A stretch of 64,000 nucleotides of DNA. Origin: Kingdonia uniflora. Taxonomy: Eukaryota; Streptophyta; Magnoliopsida; Ranunculales; Circaeasteraceae. A program made the position numbers and the translations under genes. The stretch is taken from NCBI GenBank assembly GCA_014058105.1, contig JACGCM010002202.1:636064-700063 (forward strand), given 5' to 3'. The notes below the pieces were generated by a model. The model did not search any database, was not told the DNA's origin, and worked only from the letters and a program-made list of their open reading frames with translations. Shown here piece by piece: positions 9,952 to 21,299 of the stretch. The number at the start of each line of letters is the position of its first letter. The stretch's first letter is position 1.

Positions 9952-12900
9952 GATGACGATTAATGAAACTGCAGTTCGGGTTCATCAAGAAAAGCCAGAG
10001 AAGTTCAATGGAGCGGAGTTTAAATGATGGCAACAGAAGATGCTATTTTATCTGACTACTCTAAACCTTGCCAATTTTTTGTAGGAGAGTGCCCCTGTTC
10101 TCAAAGATAGTGAAACTGACAAGATAACTGTCGCTGCTGTGGAGGCATGGATACATTCTGATTTTTTGTGCAGGAACTATATTCTGAATAGGCTGGATGA
10201 TAAACTGTACAATGTTTATAGTCCACTCAGGACTACCAACGAATTGTGGGATTCCCTGGATAAGAAGTACACGACAGAAGATGCAAGAACGAAGAAATTT
10301 ATTGTCAGTAGATTCCTTGACTTCAAGATGATTGATTTTAAGTCAGTTATCAGTTAAGTGCAAAAGTTGTGGATTATCCTGCTTGAATGTCATGCAGAAG
10401 GAATGATTATGAGCGAATCATTTCAAGTTGCTTCATTAATTGAAAAATTACCTTCATCTTGGAAGGAGTTTAAGAATTATTTGAAGCACAAACGCAAGGA
10501 GATGAAGTTTAAGGACTTGATCGTGCGTTTGAGAATTGAAGAAGACAATCGCAATAGTGAGAAAACGATTGGAATTGGTTCACTGGAATCAAAAGCCAAT
10601 GTAGTTGAAGGCAATCTTTCAAACTATAAGGGTAAATCCCATAAGAAGAATGGGAAGAAGGGTAATAACCCTACACTGGGTCCAACCGGAAGAGACTTCA
10701 AGAAGTTTTTGGGGAACTGCCATATCTGCGGTAAGAAAGAGCACCGCGCAAAGGACTGCAGGAAGAATAAAGATAATTCTTCAAAGAATCAGCCCCTTCA
10801 AGCCAACGTGTCTGAAATGGAGAACCTTTCTGCTGTGGTCTCTGAAGTGAACTTGATCAGTAACGCCAAAGATTGGTGGATTGATACTGGAGCAACACAC
10901 CACATTTGTTATGACAAAACCCAGTTTTTATCATACAACAAAGTGAACAGTGATGAAAAATTGTACATGGGAAACTCTACAACTTTTGTGGTTGAAGGAG
11001 TTGGAAAGGTTGTCCTGAAGTTCACATCAGGAAAATAACTTACTCTGAATGAAGTTTTGCATGTTCCAGATATTTGAAAGAATTTGGTGTCTAGATCAGT
11101 TTTAAGTAAGAAAAGCTTTAGACTAGTCTTCGAGTCGGGCAAATGTGTCTTGACTAAAAGTGGAATATTTGTAGGAAATGGCTACTTGAGTGATGGCCTG
11201 TTTAAATTCAATGTTGATGTAAAACCAATGTTTATCCATAAAATTGAAGGTTCTACTTACATTCTTGAGTCTTTTAATGTTTGGCATGCACGATTAGGCC
11301 ATGTTCATAATGGTTCGTTGTGCAGATTAATGAATTTAGGACTGCTGCCTAAATTCAACATTGGTTGCAAACAAAAATGTACAACATGAGTTGAAGCAAA
11401 GTTTGTAAAACAACCCTTTTAATCAATTGATAAAAGGAAGACAGTACCTCTCGAATTAATTCACAGCGATTTATGTGACTTAAAATTTGTCCAAACAAGA
11501 GGTGGGAAAAATTACTTTATTACTTTTATCGATGACTGTACTAGGTACAGTCATGTGTATCTACTCCGCAGTAAAGATGAAGCATTAAAGATATTTACGC
11601 TTTACAAAAATAAGGTTGAGAATCAACTTAAAAGGAAGATTAAAACCTTAAGGTCAGATAGAGGTGGTAAATATGTTTCATCAGCTTTTGAAGAGTTTTG
11701 TGCTCAGAAAGGGATTATTCACCAAACTATAACACCTTATACACCTCAGAAAAATGGAGTTGCTAAGAGGAAAAATAAAACTTTAAAAAATATGGTCAAT
11801 GTCATGTTGATTAGTTTTGGTTTGCCACAAAACTTGTGAGGGGAAACCTTACTTTCAGCAAACTATTTACTGAATAAGATTCTTCATAAGAAGACTAATA
11901 ACATTTCTTATGAACTTTGAAAAAGTAGAGTACCTTCCTTTAAATTCATGAAAGTATGGGGGTGCCTTGCAAAAGTGCAACTTCCAGTTCCCAAACGTGT
12001 GAAATTGAGACCCAAAACCATTGACTGTATTTGTATTGCCAAAGCTAATAATAGCAGTGCATTCAGGTTTCTGGTACACAAATAAGAGATCACTGATATA
12101 CATGAGAATACATTCATCGAATCACGTGATGCTATCTTTTTTGAGGATATTTTCCCAAGAAAAAAGAGTGATAATACGAATTCTCTTAAAAGATCACATG
12201 ACGTTGCTACAGGTAGTGATCTTCAGCCTGAAAGTTCTGAACTGGCTCCAAAACTTAGACGTGGCAAACGTGTTAAGACCGCATCGGTAAGAATTGGTCC
12301 CGAATATCTAACTAACTTATTAAAGAATTGACCTCAAACCTTCAAGGATGCCATGTCAACTCCTGAGGGTCCTAGTTGGAAAGAAGCAGTGCATAGTGAA
12401 ATTAATTATATTATGCAGAATCAGACGTGGGAGTTGGTAACTCTTCCACCTGGTAACAAACCAATCGGTTGTAAATAGATCTTTAAGAGGAAGATGAAAC
12501 CTGGTGGTTCTATAGACAAGTACAAGGCGCGACTTGTTGCTAAGGGATTTAGGAAAAAAGAAGACCTAGATTACTTTGACACTTATTCACCAGTTACAAG
12601 AATAACATCTATACGAATGTTAATAACAATTGTAGCTTTGCATAAGCTTTAAATACATCAAATAGATGTGAAAATAACTTTTCTAAATGGTGAATTAGAT
12701 GAGAAAATTTATATGAACCAACCTGAAGGGTTTATTGTCAAAGGACAAGATCACAAAATTTATAAACTTGTGAAGTCCTTGTATGGATTAGAACAAGTTC
12801 CCTTACAATGGCATGCAAAGTTTGATCATGTTATGATCAAGGATGGATTCAAAATCAATAAATGTGACAAATGTGTTTATTAAAAATGCATTGATGTTGC

Positions 12901-13876
12901 ATGCATAATTGTATGTTTTTATGTAGACGATATGCTGATTTTGGGGTCTAATATTAATGTAATAAAGTCCACTAAGATAATGCTGACCAGGAACTTCGAC
13001 ATGAAGGACCTAAGTATTGCAGATGCTATTCTTGGAATCAAGATTAATAAGACATCACAGGGAATTGTGTTGCCACAAGCACATTATATAGAAAACGTGC
13101 TTAAGAGATTCAATCAGTTTGAGTGTAAAGGTGTTGAAACACCATTTGATAAAACTTAAAACTTAGCGAAAAATAAGGGAGAAAGCATTTCTCAACTTGA
13201 GTACTCGCGTATCATAGGCAGTCTTATGTATATTATGAACTGTACCAGACCAAATATTTCTTATACAGTAAGTAAACTGAGTCGATATACGAGTAATCCT
13301 GGAGATGCACATTGGGTGGCACTCGTTAGGGTTTTAATGTACTTAAAGTACACTCTATTCTATTGTTTATACTACACTACTTATCCAGCTGTACTTGAAG
13401 GATATAGTGATGCAAATTGGATTTTGGATTCTGACGAGTCAAAATCCACTACTGGATATGTGTTCATACTTGGAGGTGTAGCAGTATCATGAAAATATCA
13501 TAAACAAACATGTATAGCTCGTTCCACTATGGAATCTGAGTTCATTGCTTTGGACAAAGCTGGAGAAGAGACATAATGGCTTTGAGAGTTTCTAGAGGAT
13601 ATTTCTTTATGGCCGCAACCTGTGTCTGCGATATATATTTATTATGATAATCAAGCAGCACTAGCAAGGGCTAAGAATCAAGTGTATAATGGTAAGTCGC
13701 GACATATACGTCGCAAACATAATGCCGTTAAGCAGTTCCTTGCAAATGTAATAATTTCCATTAATTTTGTAAAATCTCAGGACAACCTTGCGGATCTATT
13801 TACAAAAGGGTTGTCGAAAGGGCAAGTATACTGTACATCAAAAGGAATGAGATTAATACAGCCAATCTACGAGTAA
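9952..13876 (+). pseudogene. copia-1 gag-pol polyprotein (stop-riddled)
   Basis: The reading starts ATG at 9952 (MTINETAVRVHQEKPEKF). Gag has a CCHC zinc knuckle, CHICGKKEHRAKDC (about 10719-10760). The protease has WWIDTGATHHIC (about 10873). A pre-integrase stretch VWHARLGHVHNGSL (about 11280) follows. The integrase contains FIDDCTRYSHVY, LRSDRGGKY and a GVAKRKNKTLK version of the usual NGVAERKNRTL. Reverse transcriptase includes KARLVAKGF, LYGL and the catalytic YVDDMLI (about 12922). RNase H has YSDANW and ends near ADLFTKGL. In-frame stops such as those at about 10024, 10357, 11038, 11839, 12476, 12650 and 13159 break it; many look like single C-to-T or G-to-A changes. It is a typical copia polyprotein, now inactive. 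Confidence 0.9.
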
Positions 13877-14447
13877 TCTCAATGGTAACCTAACCTAGTT
13901 GACTGGAGGATCCCATGATCTAGGTTCAATAGGAAAACTGGTTGAAGGTTATTCATCTAAGCACTGTAGAGACTAGGTCTCCATCTCATTCCTAATGTAA
14001 CAGTTTAACCTGCAAAGTTTGTTAGGGTAAACTTTGTTTTTAATGATTCCTATAGCTTGTGTATACAAGTAGAGTACGGCAGGGTACTCTTAATAGGAAA
14101 TCACCTATGTGAGTGAGAAGTGATGGCCACTTCCGTGAGAATTGAGATGGCTGAATTTTCTAATAACACTTATGAATCCAAGATTGTCCAGGGCCAAAAT
14201 GGACACAATATTTAGAAATGTCTGTGACAGGAAAGGAACTGTATAAATACTATTGTCTGGGATTACATTAACGGTTGAACAGTTCAAGACATCATGTTCA
14301 CTGCTTAACTAAATATGTCCGATAGTTTTTTACTAGAGAAGGTTCAAGTCCACAAGATACCTTTTTTGATGCAGAGCCCTTCCTACCCTTACTCTCAAGA
14401 TTCTTGTTCGTTCTAGTATTTCCCATTTTCATTCAAATGTGGGGGAT
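13877..14447 (+). other. copia-1 3' untranslated region and polypurine tract
   Basis: No coding sequence is seen. The stretch ends in aaatgtgggggat (about 14435-14447), immediately before the 3' LTR start TGTTGG, in the place and form of a copia polypurine tract. Confidence 0.7.
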
Positions 14448-15424
14448 TGTTGGAAAAAACGCATGTCTTTTCTTTGTGGTTTGAATAAAACCTTTGTGAT
14501 TACTGTTATTCCCACATTGGATAAGCGAAAAAAGTATTTTCACTTTATATTGGGTTACACAAGTATAATATGTGTAAGTAAGTGGTACCCTCACAAGTGT
14601 GTGAGGCGAGTATGTGAAGGCTTGCTATGGGGACGCCCATGGGCTTACGTGCACGAACCAACCTATGACCCATTTGGACTATTTTATAAATTTTATTCGA
14701 ATAAGTCTATTCGAATAAGATTGTATTCGAATAGATTATGATTCTATTCGAATAAATATGGCAGGAAGAATCTATTTGAATTGATTATGATTCAATTCGA
14801 ATAAATCTGACAGTAAGAAATGTATTCGAACAGAAATAAATTTTATTCGAATAAAACATATAAGTCTATTCGAATAAGATTATATTCGAATAAATTATGA
14901 TTCTATTCGAATAAATCTGGCATGAAGAATCTATTCGAATAGATTATGATTCTATTCGAATAAATCTGGCAGTAAGAAATGTATCCGAACATAAATAGAT
15001 TTTATTCGAATAAAACATACAGTTACTGATCTTCAAGAGACACAACTCTTCTCAAAGGTGTGTCTTGGGACGCAACCCCGTCTATAGGTGCTACTAAAGG
15101 ACACCTTCTTCTTTATTTAAATCATTGTTCTTGATGTGTTTGACACATAAAAAGCATTCCCGCATCTCATTCCTCCTCTTCTAAATTTGATTCTTTCTTG
15201 AGAGTAAAATCACAGATAGTTCGACGGGCGTATTGAATTGAGTGCTTTAAGTCCATACGATTCGTTCGTTATATCTTGGGAGACAGCCACCGTCAAACTG
15301 TGAAGTACCATACGCAGGGTGAAATCTGTCTTAAGGAAATTGCAGTGACTGTAAGCCTCGATCTTCAGTTTTTCCATTTCCTTTTCGTTCATCTTCATCT
15401 TCAATTCTGAATACATGTTCTACA
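14448..15424 (+). repeat. copia-1 3' LTR (977 bp)
   Basis: It is the partner of 9065-9902. The ATTCGAAT array (about 14690-15015) is longer here. A segment around 15017-15098 (agagacacaactcttctc... to aaaggacacc) is present that the 5' LTR lacks, apparently lost there between 'gacac' repeats. It carries one copy of the 58-bp unit. The two LTRs differ at many sites, so the insertion is not recent. Confidence 0.88.
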
Positions 15425-15563
15425 GGTTCCCCTCATCGGATCGTAGCTTATAACACTCTCCCTTTTGGGTACCACCCAAAACGTGAGCGATTGCCTCGTC
15501 AAAACCTTCGCATAAAAAACCTCATTGGGAAAAGTGTACAAGGAAAGAGTACAACCCTTTAGT
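15425..15563 (-). repeat. copia-R 3' LTR end, polypurine tract and 3' leader-out
   Basis: 15425-15455 completes the LTR (…ggatcgtagcttataaca on the + strand; TGTTATAAGC on the minus strand). Next, on the minus strand, is the purine tract acccaaaagggagag (15456-15470). Up to about 15560 runs a copia-type tail with 'gtactctttccttgtacac' and 'cccaatgagg', phrases seen also in copia-2 at about 41050-41130. The copia sequence then breaks off at the hAT element. Confidence 0.75.
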
Positions 15564-15839
15564 CATGGCCGTCCTTAGAGGTTTTAGTGCCTTAGGCAAA
15601 CTCTCAAAATTGGGCCTTTTTTAGGTGTATTATTTTTACAGAATTTTAATTGTATCCTTTATTCATGTCTAATTAATGAAAACCCTCATTCTTTATTCGG
15701 GGGCTTGGGACTGGCAATATAGTGTAAACACTACATCGACGAATTTAAATTAATTTTTTTAAATATAATATAAGTAACAAAGATGCAATATTTTTAAAAA
15801 AGAACATTATATGATATGTTCAAGTAAAATCAACTTTCC

Positions 15840-17713
15840 CAGCTTTTTGAGATGCAAAATGACTAATCAATTCTTTATAATTAAGTTTTGCTACAATATC
15901 ATTTTCAATAGTTAATATCGTCAATTCACCTAATCGATCTTTTAACATAGTCGATCGTAAATAAGTTTGAATTAATTTAAATTTAGAAAAACTCTTCTCT
16001 GCGATAACAACTGTTACAAGGATAGTTAATAAGATCCTATAAGCAATAAATGTATTTGGAAAAGAATCAATTTAAATAAAAATAAAAATTAGTATGTCAA
16101 ATGCTGTTATTTTATTTTATGGCAAAACATCTTTTAAGACTTATAATTTCGAAAACGAGTCTAAACTATCTATATCAAATAAATCCTCATGTTTAAGTGA
16201 ATGTTCAAGATCAACACAACATTTTTTCAAACTATTATCATCTAATCCTTTTAATAATTCTAAATCATATAAAAATTCGAAAGTCCTTGCATATTTTTGA
16301 AATTGCTCAAATCTAGCTATCATGGAAGGAATCACTTTATTTAATATATAAAGAAAATATTCATCTTTAAAGGACTCCTCTGGTGATCTAATTACCCCAT
16401 TATCTATATTCTCATCAAACTTTTTATTTTTATAAGTTTTACGTTTCACACGAAATACAGGTTCGATACCCCTTTCTAGTGCAATATCTTTTACTGTAAT
16501 TATAGCCGATGTAAACCCTTCTCTTCTATAATTTAAAAAAAAACAACAACTGAATTAGACCTTTTAAATGATTTATAGCAATATCAATAAGCATATCCTT
16601 GGATTGTAAATTCTTACTAACTGTATTCACTTCAAACAAAATATTATACCAAATAACCTTACCTAACATAAATTCATAATTTTCCATACTATAAATATAG
16701 GGGCGGAGCCAGAATTTGAGGCTGGGGGGAGCAAAGTTTAACGGGGTGCTTTCAAGAATTATTTTGGGGGTTCGGGGGCGGAGTCTTCGTAAGAAAAAAA
16801 AAAATAAAAAAAAATGGGTTACTAAATTAAAACCTAATTTTGATTAACAAATGAATTTATTTTTGAATCAAACTCATTATAGGCAATTTAAAATAATAAC
16901 TTGATAGAAAATGGGGAAAAAATTCAACTTCTATTTGCTTTTAGAAGGATGAAGAATTTCTCAAATCCCCCCCAAATCCCCCCCCCCCCCCCTACATATA
17001 TAGCTAAGTTTTCGACGCCACTTTTTGTTTTAGGATCTTTAGTAACTTTTGATAGTTTAATTAAAGCATCTTTAATTTGCGGTGCTTGATATCTTAGTGC
17101 CTTTACACTTTCCACTCAGCTTTCCCATCTTGTTTGAGACAATGACTTAACAGTAAGTGAAGGCACAAATTCTTTTGAGATATCCCACCGCTTTGTTCAA
17201 GAAGAAAATAATGTATATATACGTTGTACCATGCCAAAAAAAGATATAGCTTTTGGAGATGGGTTTGCTAAATCACAAATTACTAAAATGCAAACTATAA
17301 TAACCACACACTGTATAAAATGCTCTAGGGTTTATATATATTAGTCATTTTTGCACACCTTGGTTCTTCCCTTCATATTAGACCCATTACCCATTCTTGT
17401 CCTTGAATATCATTAACATCAAGTTGTAGATTTTCTAATGCATCCTTGAGATCGATAAAAAGACCATTTCCTGACGTGTCACCTACTTTTATAAATCCTA
17501 TGAAATATTCTTCTATGGTTATGGGACTCGATGAAACGTCAACACAACGCAATATAAGTGTCATTTGCTCTTGATGACTTGTATCAGGGGTGCAATCAAG
17601 TATAACAGAGAAATATTTTACATTTTTAACTTATGCTATAATCGTATTTCTTACTTCAGATGCAAACAATTCTATCAATTCACTCGTTATATCATGAGCT
17701 TTAAGTAGAACTT
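15840..17713 (-). pseudogene. hAT (ZMYM1-like) transposase, middle and C-terminal part
   Basis: Reading on the minus strand: [20 protein letters not shown] and [20 protein letters not shown] (17650-17400, DUF4371). Then come ESVKALRYQAPQIKDALIKL (17112-17053) and RGIEPVFRVKRKTYKNKKFD with RFEQFQKYARTFEFLYDLEL (16480-16240). Last is the hAT dimerisation part AYRILLTI...VVIAEKSFSKFKLI...STMLKDRLGELTILTIENDI (about 16050-15880, shown in parts). These are hallmark stretches of plant ZMYM1-like hAT transposases. It has several stops and a missing segment next to the LINE insertion, so it is inactive. Confidence 0.82.
16698..16994. mobile_element. Small MITE inside the hAT transposase gene
   Basis: About 300 bp separate two transposase pieces that should be adjacent. 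The left end is taggggcggagccagaattt; the right end, read inverted, is tagggggggg...atttgggggg. The ends are similar inverted repeats with a G/C run of variable length. Flanks tataaata and catatata look like a decayed 8-bp duplication. The GGGGCGGAGCCAG terminus is typical of hAT-like MITEs. No coding capacity. Confidence 0.6.
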
Positions 17714-17725
17714 ATGTTTTTCCAA

Positions 17726-20096
17726 GTTTTTTTTTTTTTTTGATTGGTAAACCATATATTAATAGGCAAAATGAGTAACATAAGTAGTACCATCCTCCTC
17801 GAGATATGGATGCAACCATTTAGGAGGAGAATCATACCAAGTCCAGCTAGCCGAATCACCCATAGGCCGGCTTGCCAAAATATGTGCAATAGAGTTGGCG
17901 CTACGAGGCGCAAAGCAAATACAAATATCTGGGGAAGTATCCAAAATCGCTAGGCAGTCCTGAAGGATCGCCTTGGTCATCCATGAAATGTTTGCGCCTC
18001 CTGTTTTACAAAATGAGAAGATGGCTTCAGCATCTGTCTCTATAATAGTCTTCGTGTGTTCCCTTCCTCTTGCCAATTGAATTCCCGCTAGAACTGCTAC
18101 CGCCTCGCCCTCTTCCGCAGAGGCAAATCTGCACGAAGAAATCCGGCCTGTACCGAACACATTGTTAGTGTCACGGATAACAAGGCCAATGCAATTAAAA
18201 TATTTATCTTTACAGAAAGATGCATCAACATTTATTTTCTTCCAGCCAGGAACTAGAATTGCCCACAAAACCTTGATAGACATCCTTTCGTTACTAAAAA
18301 CCGGTTCATTATCAATGATTTTATTAATGGTCAAAGATATTCGGTTTGGATCGGGTTTAGTAGCTTGGAATGTCCAAGCACAACGGGCTTTCCAAGCCAA
18401 CCAGTAAAAAGAAAAGGTAATCGCAGTCTAAGTCTCGCGCTCAATCAGCCAATCTGACGGAGGCAAAAACTACATTTCAATCCATTCCTGAGTAGTTAAA
18501 TGTTTAGCCTGGTGAAGCAATCCACCAAGGGATGTACCAAACCAGACTACACGAGTAAATGCACATTCCAGAAGGAAATGGTGGAGAGTCTCCATCGGGG
18601 CAAAGCAAAGAGGACAAGAGGTATCGGTTAAGGATAAGCAGAGCGCAATCTTCTCTCGATAGGGGATCATATCGCTAAAGCATTTCCACGCGAACATTTG
18701 AGCCCGGGGAGATGCATTGTTCTTCCAGAAACGAAGGAGAAAGGAAGGAGACCCCAAGACCGGTTCCATTTGTGAGCCAGACATAAGCGCACAATAGGTA
18801 GATTTAATGGAAAATTTTCCATCTTTGAAGGGGATCCAATTTAGTTCGTCCAAGTTACCTTCGCGAGGAATGTAGATATGCGAAATAAGAGTTACAGAAG
18901 TATCTTTATACCAGGTAAATAGTTCTTCGTGTTGCCACGTTCTCCTGATCGGATCAATAAAGTGGCTAACCCATAAAGGATGGTTATCCATATTGACTTC
19001 TGACTGGGGGGGGGGGGGGGGGGGGGTAGGTTTCCTTTCCCCTTCCGGCGGGATCCAAGAATCCGTCCAAAAACGAACACGGTTGCCAGTGCGGACTTGC
19101 CACATAGAATGAGCATTAATAGTTTTAATAGAGGATTGGACACTGCGCCATGTCCAAGACGAATCCGCTTTCTTAGGGGCCTGCAAGATATCGCATTTTG
19201 GAAAGTATTTAGCTTTTAAGACTCGGCTCCACAACTCGTCTGTATTCTGATGTAATCGCCAGACAAGTTTGGATAGGTGGGCTTTATTGGTTACCCCCGC
19301 CTCTCGAATACCTAGGCCTCCTTCCCGTTTTGGACGGCAAACTTCCTTCTATTTTTTTAGATAAAACAGTTTGTGAGCATCCTTTCCTTTTCCCCACCAG
19401 AAGTCCCGTTGGAGGCGATTGATATTTTTATAGGTAGAAAGAGGGAGGGCAAGACACGACATTTGATAGGAGGGGATAGCCGAGGTAACCGATTGGATAA
19501 GAATTGTTCTACCTGCCTGCGAAAGAAGTTTACCTCGCCAAGATTACAGACGAACCGAAATACGTTTTTCAATACGTAGGAAAGTTTGGGCTTTGGACCG
19601 ATGGAAGAAAAGATTAGTACCTAAGTAACGTTCCTCAGTAGGCATGATGCTTATTTTAAGGAGACGACTAATAATATGACAATGACGATGAGGGAGATTT
19701 TTACTAAAAAACACGCCCGATTTGGCCAGATTTAGCTCCTGACCGGTTGCACCACAGAATGAGTCAAAAAAAAATTTCAATTCCAAAGCTTCAGTAATAT
19801 CAGCGCGGCAGAACAGGAGGCAATCATCCACGAATAACAGGTGGGAGACCGGGGGGCTCGCCGAGAAGCTTTAATGCCGTGAAGAAGATTAGCCGATTCC
19901 TTTGCCCCCAATGCGCGAGAAAGGCCTTCCATCAGGATAATAAATAAAAAAGGAGATAGAGGGTCACCTTGGCGGAGACCTCTAGTGGGAGTCAGGAGCC
20001 CATGAGCCGAACCATTGAGGAGAATAGAGTACCTAACCGTCGAGATGCATTGATGGATCCATTGGCACCAGATCGGGTTAAACCCCAGGGTTTCTA
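17726..20096 (-). mobile_element. 5'-truncated L1 LINE with perfect 12-bp target duplication
   Basis: The 12-mer atgtttttccaa occurs at 17714-17725 and 20097-20108. A T-run (17727-17741), the poly(A) tail of a minus-strand insertion, follows the left copy. The body carries the C-terminal part of a LINE ORF2. The inserted 2.37 kb begins mid-reverse transcriptase, as usual for incomplete reverse transcription. It lies in the hAT transposase gene, whose reading DWKN continues up to the junction. Confidence 0.92.
17759..20096 (-). pseudogene. LINE ORF2 remnant: RT palm, zinc-RVT and RNase H
   Basis: The minus strand reads in order: RT motifs GLRQGDPLSPFLF (about 19990-19950); a palm with MDDCLLFCRADI (about 19830, shifted copy of the catalytic box); a connection domain; and a zf-RVT region (19234-18470) with WRSVQSSIK..., CPLCFAPMETLHHFLLEC. 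Last is an RNase H-like domain (18400-17759) with INVDASFC, ETDAEAIFSF and SANSIAHILA (shown in parts). A run of 20 G (19007-19026) now encodes a proline string inside the zf-RVT part. Frameshifts and stops separate the blocks. Endonuclease and the start of RT are absent through 5' truncation. Confidence 0.88.
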
Positions 20097-20108
20097 ATGT
20101 TTTTCCAA

Positions 20109-20725
20109 TCTTTTGTTCCTTCGTTAATTAATTGACTCTTGGTTGGTTTGGAGTTAAATAATTTACCGCAAAAACAAAACACCATATCTGAATCCTTTGA
20201 GTAGACTAATCATTATCTATTGTATTTTTCAGCATTTGATAGTGTTCTAATGTAATGTCTAATAGAAAAATGTCTACTGTTTTCATCTCTAGGAAATTCA
20301 AAATTAGTGTATCTAATTGGACCCCTTTCTATTAATAAATCTCTTAACTTAATATCAATATCTTTCCAATTACCCATATCATTATTAGTTATTGTTGTCG
20401 TTGAAGCTATAATATCTGATTTTCTCGATAAGTCGTCATATGCTTCTTTTATCACTTCTTCTAAACTATTTTCGGGTTCTTCGTCTAAAACATTATTAAT
20501 ATTAATTTGCTCGATGTCATTGTTCTCTACCGATATTTTATCCTTTACTACATCATCCGATATTGTTGGCTGTTCATTTACTAATTCATTTAAACTATTA
20601 GCAACATTATTTTTACTAACGGTAATAAACTTAACCATTGTGCCCTTTTGAGACTCAGTTAATGCATCCTTTCTTCTCTTTTTTTGACGCTTTTGGTAAC
20701 CAGAATCACATGAACATTTATACAT
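20109..20725 (-). pseudogene. hAT (ZMYM1-like) transposase N-terminus
   Basis: A 170-codon open stretch (20725-20213) starts MYKCSCDSGYQKRQKKRRK. It holds ALTESQKGTMVKF and later GNWKDIDIKLRDLLIERGPI and RHFSIRHYIRTLSNAEKYNR, the TTF-type zinc-finger region of ZMYM1-like transposases. Two stops follow, then SKDSDMVFCFCGKLF and SQLINEGTKDWKN up to the LINE junction. It belongs with the piece at 15840-17713; about 150 residues expected between them are not present, so a deletion is likely in addition to the LINE insertion. Confidence 0.82.
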
Positions 20726-20883
20726 TATTTGTATCTATATTGATCAATGATATAAAATTTACCACAAGCGCAACTGTGCGAAATAAACTTTGTGGCAATT
20801 TTCTTTCACTAAAATTGGTAAAGGAAAAGCGTTTAACTATGCTAAAGCCCAACACAACACACTTCTTGCCAAGTTAGTGAGGA

Positions 20884-21100
20884 TCAAACACCTCCTAACA
20901 TATCTGCGAGGATAAAATACCCCCAGATATTATCTTTGAGGATCAACCACCCCTAGATGTATCTACAAGGATCAAACACCTTTAGATTTTATCAGTGGGG
21001 ATAAACTCCCCCTGATGTAGTCAACAAAGATCAAACACTTTCTGACACTCATCAGCGGGATCTAACTCCCTCTGACGTCTACAAGCTCAACACCATTTGA
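20884..21100 (-). repeat. Degenerate ~37-bp tandem repeats with polypurine-tract-like motifs (copia-R 3' region)
   Basis: Five to six degenerate units of about 37 bp read on the minus strand as 'tttgatcctyrtagatacatctrggggtg'. Each has a GGGGG(A/T)G-like core (for example catcagggggagttta, about 21000-21020). The region follows RNase H in copia order. The same kind of tcagggggag motif occurs in copia-2 at about 40895-40922. Confidence 0.65.
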
Positions 21101-21299
21101 GCGAGAATAAACTTTGCATTCCTATCCCATAAACCAACTTCTCAAAAGTCGGCTTCGAGAATGCCTTAGTAAATAAGTCTACAAGATAGATGCACAAACT
21201 TGAACAACTTCACGTTCTTTCATCTCTTGCAACTCGTGGTTATGAAAGAACTTTGACGAGATATGTTTTGCCCTATCATCTTTTATATAACCAACTTTA

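Larger units (their letters stand above)
9065..15424 (+). mobile_element. Ty1/copia retrotransposon 'copia-1', full length but decayed
   Basis: Two LTRs (9065-9902 and 14448-15424) beginning TGTTRGAAAA and ending ...TTCTACA flank an internal region. That region has gag, protease, integrase, reverse transcriptase and RNase H in copia order. A G-rich polypurine tract precedes the 3' LTR. The element sits inside the copia-R LTR. The flanks ggata (9060-9064) and ggttc (15425-15429) are a decayed 5-bp duplication, and the paralogous LTR at about 43125-43145 shows the uninterrupted site. About ten in-frame stops show it is not autonomous now. Confidence 0.9.
15566..20880 (-). mobile_element. hAT transposon with ZMYM1/TTF-type transposase, broken
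   Basis: The minus strand codes for pieces of a DUF4371/hAT-dimerisation transposase of the ZMYM1-like type. The N-terminus is at 20725-20109, the middle at about 17700-17370 and 17115-17000, and the C-terminus at about 16680-15840. The element is interrupted by a truncated LINE (17726-20096) and a MITE (16698-16994). One terminus is visible near 15568 (atggccgtccttagagg); the other, near 20880, was not found. The element lies in the 3' region of copia-R. Confidence 0.75.

Noticed and set aside
19007..19026. Poly-G run as a functional G-quadruplex
   Set aside because: It sits in dead LINE sequence and looks like slippage; no context for a role.
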